Below the pieces are notes generated by a model that saw nothing but the letters and a program-made list of their open reading frames with translations, was not told the origin of the DNA and made no database searches. Positions 6,335-8,337 of a DNA stretch of 8,337 nucleotides are shown here, one piece after another. Every line of letters begins with the position of its first letter. Positions within the stretch are counted from its first letter, which is position 1. Both the position numbers and the translations under genes were made by a program. The stretch is from an uncultured Collinsella sp. GTDB lineage: Bacteria > Actinomycetota > Coriobacteriia > Coriobacteriales > Coriobacteriaceae. Where the stretch lies: the NCBI GenBank assembly GCA_902491415.1, contig CABUHP010000061.1, positions 1 to 8,337 on the forward strand. The letters run 5' to 3'.

Positions 6335-6340
6335 ATTCTA
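6335..6340 (-). promoter_or_regulatory. -10 element that may give a leaderless mRNA for the TIM-barrel gene
   Basis: TAGAAT on the minus strand lies 9 bases before the ATG at 6325. The intervening bases CGAGCCTCC contain no Shine-Dalgarno sequence. If transcription starts at or next to the ATG, the message is leaderless, a common mode in Actinobacteria. The -35 region is weak. Confidence 0.4.
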
Positions 6341-6475
6341 TGTGATGATGGCCGGCGCGATGCAGCCGGAATTGCGAATGCTAAATCGTTTGACGAGTTG
6401 ATTTTTCCCCGCCGCGCCATCCGTTAGACCGAAGGGCCGGCGAACGTGAAGGAGCTGTGGTGGCGGGTATCGAGG

Positions 6476-6484
6476 TGCTATCTT
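6476..6484 (+). promoter_or_regulatory. Candidate extended -10 for the small membrane protein gene
   Basis: TGC followed by TATCTT (6479-6484), with no good -35. It predicts a start near 6491 and a leader of about 26 nt that carries the ribosome site. Its arrangement resembles the promoter at 4225-4233. Confidence 0.35.
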
Positions 6485-6516
6485 GAAAGCCCCGTTTAAA
6501 AGAGAGGTGACGCGGT

Positions 6517-6687
6517 ATGGAATTGACAGCAATGTTTGGCTCGATCGGCCTGTGTGTGGCCGCAATCGTTGCCGCCGCGGTCATCTACTTTGTGGTCACG
6601 GCCATTAAGGGCAAAAGGGCCGAACGCAAGGAGCGCGCGATGCTTAAACAGCATCGCGACCAGCAGGGCAAACGCGCACAGAGATAG
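6517..6687 (+). CDS. Small single-pass membrane protein, 56 residues
   Basis: The frame ATG 6517 to TAG 6685-6687 encodes 56 residues. AGAGAGGTGA (6501-6510) is a good ribosome site 6 bases before the ATG, and a candidate extended -10 lies upstream. Residues about 6-30 form one hydrophobic helix (FGSIGLCVAAIVAAAVIYF and on), followed by a strongly basic tail, residues 31-56, with about eleven Lys/Arg (KGKRAERKERAML, then HRDQQGKRAQR). The positive-inside rule predicts the tail in the cytosol. No known family was recognised. It is divergent from the TIM-barrel gene and convergent with the methyltransferase gene, with 24 bases between stops and no clear terminator. The ribosome site plus the coherent membrane topology make it likely to be a real gene; its function is unknown. 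Confidence 0.7.
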   Translation: MELTAMFGSIGLCVAAIVAAAVIYFVVTAIKGKRAERKERAMLKQHRDQQGKRAQR

Positions 6688-6711
6688 CTTGTTGAGTTTT
6701 GGATCCGTGCG

Positions 6712-7815
6712 CTAGCTGCGTTTTCGGATCAGGGCAATGTAGAAGCCCTCAAAGTCGCGGCTAGGCGGAATGGTGAGCGTGCCGGGCAGGCCGTTGACGA
6801 TGGCCGATACCTGACCCGCGGCAATGGCTTCGGTCAGAGCGTTGGACTCGATGCGCGGCTCCTCACCAGCTTCCTGGGTGCGTCGTGCTTCACTTTCGCT
6901 TGGCGTGCCGTCGAGGGGGATGAGCTCGCAGTCCATATGCTTGTCGAGGGCCTCTTGCAGGGCGTCCTCGTTTTCCTGCGGCAAGATCGAACAAGTCGAA
7001 TAGACGAGCGTGCCGCCCGGTTTGAGGGCCCCCATGGCGCGGTCCAGAAGTGCTCGCTGCGAGCGGGCGCACTTGCTCAGCAACTGCTCGGTGAGGCCGC
7101 GCAGGCTTTTCTCGTTGCCACTGATGACGGTGCCCGTGCCGGTGCAGGGAGCGTCGAGCAGGATGCGGTCAAAGCGGAAGAACTCGTCGAGCTCGCGTGC
7201 GTCGATGCGCATGACGGGCACGTTTTTGGCACCCTGGCGATGGAGGTTCGACTCGAGCTTTTCGGCGCGGGGAATGCTCATCTCACAGGCGGTGAGGTGC
7301 GCCTGTCCCTGGGTGAGGGCGGCGATCTGCGTCGTCTTGCCGCCGGGGGCTGCGCACATGTCCAGGATGTCCTCGCCTGCCTGGGCGCCCAGGACCAACG
7401 GCGGCATCATGGATGACAGGCTCTGCAGGTAGATTTTGCCGTCGCGGTAGATGTCGAGATCCCACAGATCTGAAACCTGGGCCTCGGGCAGGATAAAGGC
7501 GTCCGGATACCAGGTAACGGTTTGGTGGGCGATGCAGGCGGCATCGAGCGCCGCAGCGATGTCCTCGGCGGTCGCCTTGAGCGTGTTGGCGCGCAGCGTG
7601 ACCGGGCGTGTGGCCGCGGCGCCGAAGCCCTCGATCATGAGCTTGGCATCGGCGGGCGCATAGGCGCCGGCGACCGTGTCGACCATAAAGCGCGGCAGGT
7701 CGGCGGCGCAGGGAAGGGCGGCAAGCTGGTCGGAAAGCTCGGTAGCAGCAAACTGCCTGAGCTTGAGCTCGGCCTTGACCTGCTTTTTCTGCTTACGACG
7801 ACGCGGCTTGGACAT
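6712..7815 (-). CDS. RsmB/NOP2-family RNA (cytosine-5) methyltransferase
   Basis: 367 residues. A class I SAM-dependent enzyme that methylates cytosine C5 in rRNA or tRNA. Visible: a Lys/Arg-rich N-terminus (3-20) suited to RNA contact, the SAM-binding loop DMCAAPGGKTTQ (152-163), motif IV DAPCTGTGT (221-229) with Cys224, and motif VI STCS (273-276) with the nucleophile-position Cys275. Both cysteines of the two-cysteine mechanism are present. The end RDFEGFYIALIRK is typical. It is shorter than E. coli RsmB (429) and RsmF (479) and lacks an obvious NusB-like or PUA-type extra domain, so the target base cannot be named. ATG 7815 follows GGAAGG (7824-7829) by 8 bases. It lies 59 bases after metG and is probably cotranscribed with it. 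Confidence 0.93.
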   Translation of the reverse strand: MSKPRRRKQKKQVKAELKLRQFAATELSDQLAALPCAADLPRFMVDTVAGAYAPADAKLMIEGFGAAATRPVTLRANTLKATAEDIAAALDAACIAHQTVTWYPDAFILPEAQVSDLWDLDIYRDGKIYLQSLSSMMPPLVLGAQAGEDILDMCAAPGGKTTQIAALTQGQAHLTACEMSIPRAEKLESNLHRQGAKNVPVMRIDARELDEFFRFDRILLDAPCTGTGTVISGNEKSLRGLTEQLLSKCARSQRALLDRAMGALKPGGTLVYSTCSILPQENEDALQEALDKHMDCELIPLDGTPSESEARRTQEAGEEPRIESNALTEAIAAGQVSAIVNGLPGTLTIPPSRDFEGFYIALIRKRS

Positions 7816-7853
7816 CCGTCTTTCCTTCCCGTCCCAAATTGACTACTTTCCGG

Positions 7854-7873
7854 GCACGCCGCTGCTGGCGTGC
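7854..7873 (-). other. Hairpin in the metG to methyltransferase spacer
   Basis: GCACGCC (7854-7860) and GGCGTGC (7867-7873) form a perfect 7-bp stem with a 6-nt loop, one base after the metG stop. On the minus strand no U tract follows (CCGGAAAG), so it is more likely a processing or stabilising hairpin than a terminator. Confidence 0.4.
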
Positions 7874-7874
7874 T

Positions 7875-8337
7875 TTAGTACTGGCTCTCGTGCTTGCTAA
7901 AGAAGTCGAAGCGCGGGGGCAGCGGCTTCACGCGGTGCTCGCCGGGCTTCTCGCCCAGGCTCTCCACAAACTCATCCGTGGAGGCAAAGATGTTATCCCA
8001 GCTAAAGAAGGCGACCGGGTCAACGTCGAAGCACTCGCAGATGAGCTCGCAGCCGGCCGGCACGATGCCGTGCATGAGCACGGTCGCTACGCGCAGCTCG
8101 GTAAAGGCGTCGACGAGGGCCTGCGTCATGGCGGCGTTGGCCGGCTCGCCCTCGAGCTTGTTGGCGGCCTTGGAGGCATCGCTCCAGCGCTTGTTGGCGG
8201 CGCGCAGGTAGTCGTCGCACACGGCGAGCGCTCGGTGCGTCTCGAACTTGTACATGGCCTGCTCAAAGGTGAGGGCTGCCTGCTGGGCGGCTTCGACCAC
8301 GGTGTTAGAAGCGGCACCGGCGGGGATGCAACCGTTG
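7875..8337 (-). CDS. metG: Methionyl-tRNA synthetase, C-terminal part (5' end beyond window)
   Basis: The frame is open to the right edge, so only the last 153 or so residues are seen; a GTG at 8300 is an internal codon. MetRS joins methionine to tRNA-Met in the cytosol. The visible part is the helical anticodon-binding domain and tail: LTFEQAMYKF, DDYLRAANKRW, TVLMHGIVPAGCELICE, then FFSWDNIF and the end LPPRFDFFSKHESQY, which resembles the 'KVDFFEKHxSQ' ending of Firmicutes-type MetRS as recalled. No C-terminal EMAP-like tRNA-binding domain follows; the stop TAA is at 7875-7877. The catalytic HIGH and KMSKS motifs lie outside the window. It is the upstream gene of the pair with the RNA methyltransferase. 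Confidence 0.85.
   Translation of the reverse strand, partial: NGCIPAGAASNTVVEAAQQAALTFEQAMYKFETHRALAVCDDYLRAANKRWSDASKAANKLEGEPANAAMTQALVDAFTELRVATVLMHGIVPAGCELICECFDVDPVAFFSWDNIFASTDEFVESLGEKPGEHRVKPLPPRFDFFSKHESQY

Noticed and set aside
6702..6730. GATCCG/CGGATC inverted repeat as terminator between the small protein and the methyltransferase
   Set aside because: Only 6 bp, with a long loop and no U tract on either strand; it also lies partly in coding sequence.
1..8337. Mobile element, CRISPR, toxin-antitoxin or defence system
   Set aside because: No transposase, integrase, repeat array, nuclease or toxin-like gene was found on either strand; the genes are housekeeping or membrane families.

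Overview
The window looks like a chromosomal segment of a GC-rich, anaerobic actinobacterium of the Coriobacteriia, most likely Collinsella or a close relative. This is inferred from about 60% GC, the gene families present (a Firmicutes-type class III fructose-1,6-bisphosphatase, a DegV-family lipid-binding protein, a clostridial-type MetRS C-terminus, a DUF4430 protein) and strong Shine-Dalgarno sites on several genes. It was not confirmed by any search. No tRNA, rRNA, CRISPR array, insertion sequence or phage gene is visible. It reads as ordinary core and near-core chromosome, not a mobile island.

Layout: (1) Positions 1-764, plus strand: the 3' part of a surface or secreted protein with a long Ser-rich linker and a C-terminal DUF4430 domain, followed by a clear intrinsic terminator. 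(2) Positions 924-1946, minus strand: two tandem GtrA-family membrane proteins, about half identical, separated by a 219-bp AT-richer spacer with a strong inverted repeat and a hairpin. (3) Positions 2025-3941, minus strand: fbp. (4) Positions 3942-4261: a 320-bp divergent control region with five TGGTAAA motifs and a good extended -10 promoter for the next gene. (5) Positions 4262-5152, plus strand: a DegV-family protein. It meets, tail to tail through one bidirectional terminator, (6) a minus-strand TIM-barrel protein of unknown reaction (5234-6325) with a long acidic N-terminal extension and possibly a leaderless mRNA. (7) Positions 6517-6687, plus strand: a 56-residue single-pass membrane protein. 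(8) Positions 6712-8337, minus strand: an RsmB/NOP2-type RNA m5C methyltransferase downstream of the 3' end of metG, probably one translation-related transcription unit.

The parts do not assemble into one evident new system. The best leads are the repeated TGGTAAA sites between fbp and the DegV gene (possible shared carbon-source control of gluconeogenesis and lipid use), the duplicated GtrA pair beside fbp, the unstudied small membrane protein, and the extended TIM-barrel protein with its unusual start region.
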